A stretch of 64,000 nucleotides of DNA from Cellulomonas sp. Leaf395 (GTDB lineage Bacteria > Actinomycetota > Actinomycetes > Actinomycetales > Cellulomonadaceae), in assembly GCF_001424125.1 (NCBI RefSeq), contig NZ_LMQI01000002.1, forward strand, positions 372,001-436,000. Direction: 5' to 3'. Positions 24,517 to 33,192 of the stretch are shown in pieces. A model generated the notes under the pieces. The model did no database searches. It was given only the letters and a program-made list of their open reading frames with translations, and was not told the origin of the DNA. Every line of letters starts with the position of its first letter. Within the stretch, counting starts at the first letter, position 1. Made by a program: the position numbers and the translations under genes.

Positions 24517-24939
24517 ATGACCTCCACCTGTCCCGCACGGACGGTCGGCCGGATCGCCCTCGGCGCGGTGCTGCTGCTCGCCGGCACCAGCCACCTGACG
24601 TTCGCCCGGGAGGAGTTCGCCGCGCAGGTGCCGCCGTGGGTTCCCGTCGACACCGACACCGTCGTCGTCGGCTCCGGCCTGGTGGAGCTCGCCCTCGGCG
24701 GCGCGCTCGTGGCGCTGCCGAAGCACCGCGCCACGGTCGGCTGGCTGACCGCCGCGTTCTTCGTCGCGATCTTCCCCGGCAACATCTCCCAGCTGGTCAC
24801 GCGGACGGACGCGTTCGGGCTGGACTCCGACAGGGCCCGGGCGATCCGGCTCGTCTTCCAGCCGGTCCTGGTGCTCTGGGCGCTCTGGTCGACGGGCGCG
24901 TGGAAGGCGTGGCGGGAGAGCCGCGTCAGCCGCGGCTGA
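24517..24939 (+). CDS. DoxX-like small membrane protein
   Basis: A 140-residue membrane protein with four hydrophobic helices (about 9-28, 48-65, 72-92, 108-126) and a DoxX-like LLLAGTSHLTFAREEF motif near the N-terminus. DoxX proteins are linked to thiol or redox stress in some bacteria, but no role is shown here. Its last 14 bases overlap the end of the convergent flavoprotein gene. Confidence 0.75.
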   Translation: MTSTCPARTVGRIALGAVLLLAGTSHLTFAREEFAAQVPPWVPVDTDTVVVGSGLVELALGGALVALPKHRATVGWLTAAFFVAIFPGNISQLVTRTDAFGLDSDRARAIRLVFQPVLVLWALWSTGAWKAWRESRVSRG

Positions 24940-26050
24940 TCGCCCGCGCGATCCGGTCGGCGTCGATCCGCAGCTCGCGGAACATGCCACTGATGGGGTT
25001 GGTGTACCCGGTGAAGTAGAGCCCGGGCGCCGAGTGGAACGTCCGCGGCCCGTGCGTTCGCGGCAGTCCGCGCTCGTCGAGCACGCCGAGGTCGCCGACC
25101 AGCGCCTCGAGCCCGCGGCGGTACCCGGTGGCGGCGACGACGACCTCCGGGGTGATCGTCGAGCCGTCGGCCAGCACCACGGCACCGTCGTCGAACGACT
25201 CCACCGCCGCGACCGGCTCCACCCGTCCCGCCTGGACGGCCGCGATCAGGCCGACGTCCTGCAACGGCACAGAGCCCTCCATGACGCGCGAGTACAGACC
25301 GGTGGTCGGCCGCGGGAGGCCGTACGGGGACAGGTCCGGCACCTCGACGCGGGCCACCCCGGCCGCGATGCGATCCACCACCCGGACGGGCAGGTGCCGC
25401 ACCACGATCCCGGTGCCCTGCGCGGGCCAGCCGAGGTTCGAGCGTCGGACGATGTGCGGGGGCGTGCGGATCGCGAGCCGGACGCGCGACGCCCCGCCCT
25501 CGGTGAGGTCGACGGCGATCTCCGACCCGGTGTTGCCCGCACCGACCACGAGCACGTCCTTGCCGCGGTACGGCTTCGCGTTGCGGTACGCCGAGGCGTG
25601 CACCAGCTCTCCCGCGAACGTCTCGACGCCCGGCCACGCCGGCGGCACGGGCGTGTGGTTGTACCCGGTGGCGACCACGACGGTCGACCCGGTGAACACC
25701 TCCCCCGACTCCGCCTCGACCACCCAGCCGCCGTCGGCCCGCGCGACGCGCTTCACGTGGACGCCGGTGCGCACGTCGAGCCGGTGGTGCACGGCGTACA
25801 TCTCGAGGTAGTTGACGACGTCAGCTCGCGCGACCCACCGGCCGAAGCGGCGCGGGATCGGAAAGCCCGGCAGACCCGACCAGCGCCGGGTGGTGTGCAG
25901 GTGGAGCCGCTCGTAGTGCTGACGCCACGAGGCGCCGACGGCGTCGGAACGCTCGAGCACGACGGCGGGGACGCCACGCCTGCCGAGGGAGGCGGCGACC
26001 GCGAGGCCGGCGGGTCCGGCGCCGATGACGAGGACGGGAGAGGTGCTCAT
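24926..26050 (-). CDS. flavin-containing monooxygenase-like NAD(P)/FAD oxidoreductase
   Basis: A 374-residue flavoprotein with two Rossmann motifs: FAD-binding VIGAGPAGLAVAASLGRRG (residues 8-26) and NADPH-binding VLVVGAGNTGSEIAVDL (about 167-183). The GYNHTPVPPAWPG and VVAATGYRRG segments match the YUC/CzcO-like putative flavin monooxygenases annotated near metal or indole genes. Substrate not identifiable. ATG follows GGAAGAGGC. Confidence 0.85.
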   Translation of the reverse strand: MSTSPVLVIGAGPAGLAVAASLGRRGVPAVVLERSDAVGASWRQHYERLHLHTTRRWSGLPGFPIPRRFGRWVARADVVNYLEMYAVHHRLDVRTGVHVKRVARADGGWVVEAESGEVFTGSTVVVATGYNHTPVPPAWPGVETFAGELVHASAYRNAKPYRGKDVLVVGAGNTGSEIAVDLTEGGASRVRLAIRTPPHIVRRSNLGWPAQGTGIVVRHLPVRVVDRIAAGVARVEVPDLSPYGLPRPTTGLYSRVMEGSVPLQDVGLIAAVQAGRVEPVAAVESFDDGAVVLADGSTITPEVVVAATGYRRGLEALVGDLGVLDERGLPRTHGPRTFHSAPGLYFTGYTNPISGMFRELRIDADRIARAISRG

Positions 26051-26089
26051 GCCTCTTCCTATCGTCTTGTGAACGGCCGTCCAAGAGAG

Positions 26090-27214
26090 CTACGTGCGCT
26101 CCAGAAGTGTGAGGACCTCGTAATGGGTGGTCTGCGGGAACATGTCGAGCACCTGCGCGCGCCGCGGCCGCAGCGAGGGCATGGCCGCCAGGTCGCGGGC
26201 GAGCGACGTGGCGTTGCAGCTGGAGTAGACGACGTGCTGCACGTCGGAAGCCTCCAGCCAGCGGCTGAGCGCCTCCCCGATGCCCCGCCGCGGCGGGTTG
26301 ACGATGACCAGGTCGGGAGCCCTCTCAGCGGCCACGGCGAACTCGGTGGCGTCACCGGCCGCGAACCGCACGCCGGCCAGGCCGAGGTCGGCAGCGCTGA
26401 GCGTCGCGCTCGCGATCGCCTCGACGCTGGTCTCGATGCCGACGACCTCGCGGCCGGGAGCAGCCACGTGCAGCGCGAACCCGCCGACGCCGCAGTACAG
26501 GTCCCACACGCTCGTCGGCGCCAGCTCCTCCACCCACGACGCGGCGTGCCGGTACAGGGCGGAGGCCACCTCGGTGTTGGTCTGGAAGAAGCTCTGCGGG
26601 CGCAGGTGCAGGTCGATCCCGTTGACGCGCATCCGCAGGGTCTCGGTCGCCGTCAGGAGGATCTCCCGCGCCCCCTCGAGCACCGCCTTGTGGTCCGGCA
26701 GCAGGTTCACGGACACCACCCGCAGCTGCGGCAGGGCGTCCAGCAGCCACGGCAGGTGCTTGCGGATCCGGGCCACCGGCTCCTGCGAGCGCAGCACGAA
26801 CCGGAGCATGAGCTCGCCGTCCGGCGACTGGGTGACCAGCAGGTTCTTCAGCTCGCCTGTGCGCGCGGGGACGTCGTACGGCGTGAGGTTCGCGCGCGTG
26901 ACGAACGCGGCCAGCACGGGGAACGTCTCCGCGAGCGGACCCGGGTACAGCCCGCAGCCCCGCAGGTCGACGCCGTGGCCCGCGGCGTCGAGGATGCCCA
27001 GCGTCGGAGTCTCGACGGTCCCGCCGACGACCATCTTCGCCTTGTTGCGGTACCCCGACTCGCGACCGGTGACCGGGGGCAGCCACACGAGGTCGTCTCG
27101 CTCGCCGAGGAGGTTGGCGCAGTGCCGTTCCTTGTCCGCGACCTGCTCGCCGTGCGGGCGCCCCATCCAGGTGCAGGAGCGGCAGACCCCTGCGTCGAAG
27201 TACGCACACCGCAT
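26090..27214 (-). CDS. rlmC: 23S rRNA (uracil(747)-C(5))-methyltransferase
   Basis: A 374-residue SAM-dependent RNA methyltransferase of the TrmA/RumB family. The N-terminal MRCAYFDAGVCRSCTWM with clustered Cys binds a 4Fe-4S centre and matches RlmC; the SAM motif is DLYCGVGGFAL (about 242), with NPPRRG (about 307) and the nucleophile Cys in YSSCNATSLARDL (about 333). Start at 27214 gives the canonical RlmC N-terminus; the longer frame is rejected. Confidence 0.88.
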   Translation of the reverse strand: MRCAYFDAGVCRSCTWMGRPHGEQVADKERHCANLLGERDDLVWLPPVTGRESGYRNKAKMVVGGTVETPTLGILDAAGHGVDLRGCGLYPGPLAETFPVLAAFVTRANLTPYDVPARTGELKNLLVTQSPDGELMLRFVLRSQEPVARIRKHLPWLLDALPQLRVVSVNLLPDHKAVLEGAREILLTATETLRMRVNGIDLHLRPQSFFQTNTEVASALYRHAASWVEELAPTSVWDLYCGVGGFALHVAAPGREVVGIETSVEAIASATLSAADLGLAGVRFAAGDATEFAVAAERAPDLVIVNPPRRGIGEALSRWLEASDVQHVVYSSCNATSLARDLAAMPSLRPRRAQVLDMFPQTTHYEVLTLLERT

Positions 27215-27363
27215 GGGCGGGAAGCCTACGTGGACGAGCGCCTCGTCGACGTAGGCCGACCCCGACCGTTGCATGAACTGCCGGACGGGGACCCCGGACC
27301 GGCGCTACGGTCGGCTGACGCGGCGGGCGCAGGAGCCTGTGATCGGACGACGGGAGTCACGAC

Positions 27364-28158
27364 GTGCCGCACCGGACCGCCCTGCTGCTGGCCCTCGCCG
27401 CCGCCACGCTCGTCGCAGGCTGCGCCCAGGCGACGGCGGAGGTCCTCCCGCCCGCCGTCCCCCCGGTCGAACGACCGGTCCCCGGACCGCTCTGGGCCTA
27501 CCTCGACCAGGTCGACGCGAGGCTCGCGACGCAGGTGAACGAGGAGCGGACCCGGACGTGCGTGGCCGACGCCGGGTTCACGTACTGGCCGGACGACCCG
27601 AACAACGAGCTCACCCAGGACACCCTCCCGTTCGCGCGGCGGTGGGGGTACGGCGGCCTCAGCATCCCCGCTGCGACGTCGGCGGACCACAACGCCGCGT
27701 ACGTCCGCACCCTGTCCCCACAGGACCGCCAGCGGTACGACGCGACGCTCGCCGCCTGCTCGGTCGCACCGGTCGAGGCGCCCGCGGAGGACTGGGTTGC
27801 CGACCCGCACTTCGCCGACCTGCACGCGGACCTCGAGGCCTGGGTGCTCGCCGTGATCGACGACCCGCGGGTGCACGTTGCCGATGCTGCATGGTCCGCG
27901 TGCATGGCCGATGCCGGTCACGACGTCGGGTCGCCGGACGAGGCCGAGGACCAGGCGGCGGCCGCGACGGAGGGCGGCGTCTTCCCCACCCCCGAGGTCC
28001 AGGACGCGGAGATCGCGCTGGCGGTCGCCGACCTCACGTGCCGCGCCTCGACCGGGTACGAGGAGTCGACCCGAGCCGCGTGGCACGCCGTCCAGCAGGA
28101 GTTCGTCGACGCGCACCGCGGCCAGCTGGACGCGCTGGTCGCGGCGCACGGTCTCTGA
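27364..28158 (+). CDS. predicted lipoprotein of unknown function
   Basis: A 264-residue secreted protein with a signal peptide and lipobox LVAGC (Cys20), so it should be lipid-anchored to the outer face of the membrane. Two probable disulfide pairs are suggested by Cys in RTCVADAGFTYWP and CMADAGHDVG-type motifs, repeated once, plus two more Cys. The repeated C-x-x-D-A-G pattern suggests an internal duplication. No named family recognised. GTG start follows ACGGGAG. Confidence 0.8.
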   Translation: MPHRTALLLALAAATLVAGCAQATAEVLPPAVPPVERPVPGPLWAYLDQVDARLATQVNEERTRTCVADAGFTYWPDDPNNELTQDTLPFARRWGYGGLSIPAATSADHNAAYVRTLSPQDRQRYDATLAACSVAPVEAPAEDWVADPHFADLHADLEAWVLAVIDDPRVHVADAAWSACMADAGHDVGSPDEAEDQAAAATEGGVFPTPEVQDAEIALAVADLTCRASTGYEESTRAAWHAVQQEFVDAHRGQLDALVAAHGL

Positions 28159-28164
28159 GTCGCG

Positions 28165-28686
28165 TCAGCCGTGGGTGAGGGCAGAGCGCTCCAGCAGACC
28201 CCGCACGTACGCCGCCTGACCGGCGTGCTGCAGGCTGTCCCCGACGATGCTCACCAGCCGGACGCCGAGGGTCACCGGCGGGTCCCAGCCCTCGTCGACC
28301 ACGCGGTCGAGGTCGCCCTCCGCGAGACTGCGCAGGTAGTCCAGCGTGCGGTCGCCGACGGCCCGGTAGTAGCCGACGAGCAGGTCCGCCGACGCGCGCA
28401 CCCGACCGACGTCCTGCGCGCTGTGGCCGTACCCCGTCGCCGTGTCGTCGAACGGCAGGTCGAAGCGGTCGGCCCAGCCCTGGGCGGTCCAGACCTGCTC
28501 GGTGCCCGCGACGTCGGCGATCTGCGCGTCCTCGCCGCGGGCCGCGTGCCACGCCAGCCACGCGATGGAGTTCGCCTCCGGGTCGGGTCGGAACGCGAGC
28601 TCGTCGACGCCCAACCCGTCGACGGCCCGCGTCAGCAGACCGTCCACCCGCCCGAACGACTCGACCAGCAGTCCGGCCACGTCCAT
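28165..28686 (-). CDS. DinB/DUF664-family protein
   Basis: A 173-residue four-helix DinB-like protein. Metal-binding His candidates lie in WLAWHAARGEDAQ (about 48) and GDSLQHAGQAAYVRGL (about 152), the usual spacing for DinB/YfiT and mycothiol-dependent enzymes. It may use mycothiol as cofactor, but that is inference from the phylum. ATG 28686 is preceded by AAAGGATGG. Divergent from the SDR gene. Confidence 0.82.
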   Translation of the reverse strand: MDVAGLLVESFGRVDGLLTRAVDGLGVDELAFRPDPEANSIAWLAWHAARGEDAQIADVAGTEQVWTAQGWADRFDLPFDDTATGYGHSAQDVGRVRASADLLVGYYRAVGDRTLDYLRSLAEGDLDRVVDEGWDPPVTLGVRLVSIVGDSLQHAGQAAYVRGLLERSALTHG

Positions 28687-28765
28687 GCGGCACCATCCTT
28701 TGTTGGAGACGATCGACGCTACGTCGCCGGCCCTCACCGCGCGACAGAGAACCAAGGAGGACGGG

Positions 28766-29527
28766 ATGGGTGACACCGTCGTGATCACCGGCGCGGCCGG
28801 TCGGATCGGCACGTACCTGCGACACGTCGACGGAGGGCTGCCGTCGCGAGGGTGGGACCTCGTCCTGGTCGACGCCGTGGACCCCGGGGATCCGTACACG
28901 TCGGTGGACCTCCGGGACGACGACGCTCTCGACGCGTTGACGGAGGCGATGGCGGGTGCCACGGCGGTCGTCCACCTGGCCGCGATCGCGCAGGAGGACA
29001 CGTGGGAGGCGCTCGTGTCGACGAACATCGACGGCACCTACCGCGTGCTCGAGGCGGCCCGGCGTGCCGGAGTACGGCGGGCGGTGCTGGCCAGCTCGTG
29101 CCATGCCGTCGGCTACTACCCCACCGGTTCGACGGCGCCGGCGGACCGGCCCGTGCGCCCCGACACGTTCTACGGCGTCTCCAAGGCCGCCGATGAGGCG
29201 CTCGGGAGCCTCTACGCCGACCGGCACGGGATCGAGGTGGTGTCGCTGCGCATCGGCGCCTGCATCGACCGGCCGCTGTCCACCTTCGACCTGGGCATCT
29301 GGCTGAGTCCCGGCGACGCCGTCCGCCTGGTCGACGCCGCGCTGCGCGGACCGGTCGACGGCCCGACGGTCGTGTACGGCACCTCGGCCAACACCCGCGC
29401 CTGGTGGGACCTGACAGGCGCGCGGGCCCTCGGCTACGCGCCGCAGGACGACGCCGAGCACTTCGTGGACGAGGTCACCGAGTACACCGGTCCGAGCCTG
29501 CTGGGTGGAGAGATGGCACGACCGTGA
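28766..29527 (+). CDS. NAD-dependent epimerase/dehydratase (uronate dehydrogenase-like)
   Basis: A 253-residue extended SDR. NAD motif GAAGRIGTYLR at residues 9-19; catalytic Ser in ASSCHAVGYYP (about 110) and YGVSK (about 134-138). The GAAGRIG start and GIWLSPGD near 170 resemble uronate dehydrogenase (Udh), which oxidises galacturonate or glucuronate, but the assignment is by pattern only. ATG follows AAGGAGG. Stop overlaps the next gene start (GTGA). Confidence 0.82.
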   Translation: MGDTVVITGAAGRIGTYLRHVDGGLPSRGWDLVLVDAVDPGDPYTSVDLRDDDALDALTEAMAGATAVVHLAAIAQEDTWEALVSTNIDGTYRVLEAARRAGVRRAVLASSCHAVGYYPTGSTAPADRPVRPDTFYGVSKAADEALGSLYADRHGIEVVSLRIGACIDRPLSTFDLGIWLSPGDAVRLVDAALRGPVDGPTVVYGTSANTRAWWDLTGARALGYAPQDDAEHFVDEVTEYTGPSLLGGEMARP

Positions 29528-29820
29528 CCTATGAGTTCGAGGCGCCGCTGTGGCTGTGGGACGCCCGCAAGACCGACGCGTGGACGTTCGTGAGCCTGCC
29601 GACGCACGTCGCCGACGAGGTGCTGGACGTCGTCGGCGACTCCACGCGCGGCTTCGGGTCGGTACGGGTCGAGGTCACCGTCGGCGCCACCGTGTGGCGG
29701 ACGTCGATCTTCCCGTCGACCGACACGTACGTGCTGCCGGTGAAGAAGGCGGTCCGCAAGGCCGAGGGCCTCGACGTGGGTGACACCGTGCGGGTGCACC
29801 TCGCGCTGGTGGATCTCTAG
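29524..29820 (+). CDS. DUF1905 domain protein
   Basis: A 98-residue beta-barrel protein of the DUF1905 family: begins TYEFEAPLWLW, centre VRVEVTVGATVWRTSIFP, then YVLPVKKAVRKAEGLDVGDTV. Function is unknown; family members are small and cytoplasmic. Coupled to the SDR by a 4-bp overlap. Its stop faces that of the glycosyltransferase fusion gene and overlaps it by 4 bp. Confidence 0.88.
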   Translation: MTYEFEAPLWLWDARKTDAWTFVSLPTHVADEVLDVVGDSTRGFGSVRVEVTVGATVWRTSIFPSTDTYVLPVKKAVRKAEGLDVGDTVRVHLALVDL

Positions 29821-31997
29821 ACGAGGTCCGCCAGCAGCGCGGCCGCCCGCGCCGCGCCGTCCGTGGCCACCGGCCGGTACCGCACGTCGCGGCTGGCCTC
29901 CTTGACGATCGCCTCCGCGAGGCCGTCCGGGTCGACCGCGTCCTCGTAGGCGAGGTGCCGCCCGGCCTCGTACCGGTCGAGCCGCTTGCGCACGTGCAGG
30001 TTCTGCTCGAAGTGGTGACGCAGGGGCACGTACACGAACGGCTTGTTCAGGGCCGTCAGCTCCATCGTCGTGGTCAGGCCGCCCTGGACGACCGCGACGT
30101 CGCACGCGGCGAGGTGCCGGAACAGGTCCGGCACGTACCCGAGGACCGTCGACCCGTCCCAGGTCGGCAGTGACGAGGGGTCGATCCGTGGGCCGGTGAC
30201 GAACGCGAACCGGAGCTCCGGCGCGAGCTGGCGGACCAGCGGCACGACGTCCATGACCCGGCGCAGCAAGGACGTGCCGACGCCGGACCCCCCGACCGTG
30301 ACCACGCAGAGCTTCTCCCCAGGACCCACCCCGAGGTCCGCGCGCAGCCGCTCGGTGCCTTCCAGCTCCGCGGGGTCGAACCCGGTCACGTACCCGGCGA
30401 AGTCGAAGTTCTCCTCCGTCCACGCCCGGATGCTCGGCAGGCCCGGCCCGAAGTCGTCCTCGACCACGTCGTCCGGGTCCCCGACGAACACCGAACGGTC
30501 CCGGACCCGGGCGAACCGGGCGCGCTGCTCGATCATCTCCGCGTTGTAGTCCGCGGTGAGCATCGCCTCGCGTGGCCCGCCGTCGGGCATGGGCAGCCAG
30601 CCGACGAAGTCAGTCATCCACGCGAACGAGAACCGCTTGAGCTCGGGGTTCTCGTGCAGGAAGTAGTCGACGTCCCACGCCTCGTCGCCGATCACCAGGT
30701 CGTAGTCGCCGGCGGCCACCACCTCGTCGAAGACCATGAAGTTGTGCACCAGGATCTCGTCCATCCGGCGGATCGCCTGGAACGCGTGCAGGTCGTGCTC
30801 GCCGGCCTCGTGCTCGATGTGACCCGACTCGTTGCGCAGCCACGCCGACGCGGGGTGCACCCGCTCGCCGTGCCGCGCGAGCACGCGGGTGACCGGGTTC
30901 TGCGCGAGCCAGTCGATCTGCAGCTCGGGCCGGAGCGCGCGCAGCTCCGCCGCGACCGACACGTCCCGCTGCGCGTGCCCGAGCCCGATGGGTGACGAGA
31001 GGTACAGCGCCCGTGGTGGCCTTCGCAGGGCTCGCACCCAGGTGGTGCGCGGTGCGGCCGGGACGGACCGGTCGACGAACTGCGCGATCAGGTGGTTGAT
31101 CTTCACGGGGTCGCGCGCCGACGGGCCGTGCCCCGCGTGCTCGAGCAGCACCAGCTCGCCGCCGGTCAGCTCGGCCAGCCGCTCGCCGAACGCGTGCGGC
31201 CGGATGCGGTCGTCGGTGCCGTGCACCACGACGACCGGGCAGGTCACCTGCCGGGCCAACGGCGTGACCGGCTCGCACACCGCGCCGTCGCACCCGATCC
31301 GCCCGGCGGTGGTGTCCGCGAGCGTCTGCGGCAAGATCTCCTGCGCCCAGCCGAGGCAGTCCTCGATCTGCTTGGTCGAGTGCGGCTCGGAGAACATCTT
31401 GTGGAAGAAGTACTCGGTGAAGTCGTCGTAGCCGCCCCCGAGCCAGTAGTGCTTGTTGTACTTGGCCCAGCCCTCCGAGGAGTCCAGGGGCTCGTCCCAC
31501 GGGACGTGGTCGCGGCCCGGGGTGGCCACGTCCAGGCCGCATGACGGGGCGATAGCCATGATCCCGAGCACGCGCGCGGCACTCGCAGAGTCGCCAGCCG
31601 CGACGTGCACCGCCCAGGACGCCCCGCACGACTCGGTGACCAGGACGGCCTTCTCGGTTCCCGTCGCGTCCATCACGGCCAGGATGTCGTCGGCGTACTG
31701 CCGGTCGGTGTACGCCTCGGCGCCCTGCGGCCGGCCCGAGCGCCCGCTCCCGCGGCCGTCGAACGTGATCACGCGGTAGTGCCGCGCCAGGAAGCCGATC
31801 TGCGCCTTCCAGAACCGCGAGGGGACGATCGACCAGGTGGGAACCAGGACCACCGTGGTGCGGTGGTCCTGATGGAACACCTCGTAGGCGAGCGGGACCC
31901 CGTCGCGCTCGGCGACGCCGACGACGTCGGGGTCCGCTGCCCTGCTCGGGTCCGTGCCCACCTGAGCAGTCTCGTCCTCGCGGGTGCTCCGCGTCAC
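29817..31997 (-). CDS. alpha/beta-hydrolase and GT-B glycosyltransferase fusion
   Basis: A 726-residue fusion. Residues about 30-310 are an alpha/beta hydrolase: oxyanion strand WSIVP, nucleophile Ser in VTESCGASW, acid Asp in HGTDDRIRP and His in EHAGHGPSARD. Residues about 320-726 are a GT-B glycosyltransferase of the MGT/UGT type, starting LYLSSPIGLGHAQRD and ending with VVQGGLTTTMELTALNKPFV, the nucleotide-sugar site. GTG start at 31997 overlaps the stop of an upstream methyltransferase (GTGA). It may hydrolyse an ester and glycosylate the product. Substrate unknown. Confidence 0.85.
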   Translation of the reverse strand: MTRSTREDETAQVGTDPSRAADPDVVGVAERDGVPLAYEVFHQDHRTTVVLVPTWSIVPSRFWKAQIGFLARHYRVITFDGRGSGRSGRPQGAEAYTDRQYADDILAVMDATGTEKAVLVTESCGASWAVHVAAGDSASAARVLGIMAIAPSCGLDVATPGRDHVPWDEPLDSSEGWAKYNKHYWLGGGYDDFTEYFFHKMFSEPHSTKQIEDCLGWAQEILPQTLADTTAGRIGCDGAVCEPVTPLARQVTCPVVVVHGTDDRIRPHAFGERLAELTGGELVLLEHAGHGPSARDPVKINHLIAQFVDRSVPAAPRTTWVRALRRPPRALYLSSPIGLGHAQRDVSVAAELRALRPELQIDWLAQNPVTRVLARHGERVHPASAWLRNESGHIEHEAGEHDLHAFQAIRRMDEILVHNFMVFDEVVAAGDYDLVIGDEAWDVDYFLHENPELKRFSFAWMTDFVGWLPMPDGGPREAMLTADYNAEMIEQRARFARVRDRSVFVGDPDDVVEDDFGPGLPSIRAWTEENFDFAGYVTGFDPAELEGTERLRADLGVGPGEKLCVVTVGGSGVGTSLLRRVMDVVPLVRQLAPELRFAFVTGPRIDPSSLPTWDGSTVLGYVPDLFRHLAACDVAVVQGGLTTTMELTALNKPFVYVPLRHHFEQNLHVRKRLDRYEAGRHLAYEDAVDPDGLAEAIVKEASRDVRYRPVATDGAARAAALLADLV

Positions 31998-33082
31998 GGG
32001 CGGACCTCGAACACGTTGTTGAACGGGGTCGAGGCGGCGGTCCGGAACGCGGTGAACCCGGCGGCGGTGGAGACGTCGCGGATCTTGGCCGGACCGGCCT
32101 GCGTGCCCATCGCCAGCCCGACGTCCTGGCTGAGCGACGCCGGCGTGCACAGCAGGGTGGAGAACCCGTAGTACGCCCGGCCGACGGTGTTGAGGTTGTC
32201 CTCGACGCGGTCGCCGGCCATCGGCTCGACGACCATCCACGTGCCGTCGGGAGCGATCGCCTCGCGCACGTGCCGGGCCGCCCCGACGGGGTCACCCATG
32301 TCGTGCAGGCAGTCGAACATCGCGATCAGGTCGTAGCCCGTCCCGGAGAACCCGGTAGCGGGAGCGACCTCGAACGTCACCCGGTCGGACACCCCGGCAG
32401 CCGCCGCGCGCTCGCGGGCGACCTCGATCGAGGCCTCGTGATAGTCCGAACCGACGAACGTGGCGTTCGGGAACGCCTTCGCCAGCAGGATCGTCGACGC
32501 ACCGTGCCCGCAGCCGACGTCGGCGACCGTGCCACCCGCCTCCAGCTTCGCCGCGACCCCGTCGAGCGCGGGGATCCACTCGTTCAGCAGGTGCCCGTTG
32601 TACATCGTGCGGAAGAAGCGCTCACACCCGTGGTGCACGTCGGTGTGGTGCTCGTGCCACCCCAGACCGTCGCCGTCGCGCGCCGCCTGGAGGATGCTCT
32701 CGGCGCCGTGGACGGTGCCGAGCGCCAGCTGGAAGAAGCCCGCCAGGTACGCCGGGCTGGTCGGGTCCGCGAGCGCGACAGCGTGCTCGGCGGGCAACGT
32801 GTAGCGGCGGGTCTCGGCGTCGTACTCGACGTAGCCGCCGGCGGCCTGGCTGTTCAGCCACTCCCGCGCGTAGTGCTCGCTCGTCGAGGTCTGCTCGGCC
32901 AGCTCGGCCGGCGTGACAGGGCGGCCGTCGGCCATCGTCGTGTAGTAGCCCAGCTTGTCGCCCATCACGACGAGCGCGGTGTTCAGGGTGGCGCCGACCT
33001 CGTCGACGGCGCGGAACACGAAGGACATGAGCGTGTCGGGGTCGATGGTCCGCTGCACCTGCGCGGGCATGGTGTCGGTCAT
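31994..33082 (-). CDS. SAM-dependent methyltransferase with winged-helix N-terminus
   Basis: A 362-residue methyltransferase. An N-terminal winged-helix dimerisation domain (about 20-110; VTPAELAEQTSTSEHYAREWLNSQAAGGY in part) is followed by the SAM domain with VADVGCGHGAST (about 188) and MFDCLHDMGDP (about 258). Layout is like O-methyltransferases and the Rv2258c group. ATG follows GAGGAGATC. Translationally coupled to the hydrolase-glycosyltransferase fusion, so the two likely modify one small molecule. Confidence 0.85.
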   Translation of the reverse strand: MTDTMPAQVQRTIDPDTLMSFVFRAVDEVGATLNTALVVMGDKLGYYTTMADGRPVTPAELAEQTSTSEHYAREWLNSQAAGGYVEYDAETRRYTLPAEHAVALADPTSPAYLAGFFQLALGTVHGAESILQAARDGDGLGWHEHHTDVHHGCERFFRTMYNGHLLNEWIPALDGVAAKLEAGGTVADVGCGHGASTILLAKAFPNATFVGSDYHEASIEVARERAAAAGVSDRVTFEVAPATGFSGTGYDLIAMFDCLHDMGDPVGAARHVREAIAPDGTWMVVEPMAGDRVEDNLNTVGRAYYGFSTLLCTPASLSQDVGLAMGTQAGPAKIRDVSTAAGFTAFRTAASTPFNNVFEVRP

Positions 33083-33192
33083 GGTCGTCGATCTCCTCGC
33101 CGAGGTGTCGGATGTGTCGGTCTCGACACTGGCCGCGACGGTCGACCCATCGCATCAGGGCACCCCCCTGGTGTGCTCCCTAGACTCGATCC

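Noticed and set aside
29817..32240. N-terminal extension of the hydrolase-glycosyltransferase fusion to 807 residues
   Set aside because: The extra part is read inside the methyltransferase gene in another frame; the GTGA overlap at 31997 is the natural start.
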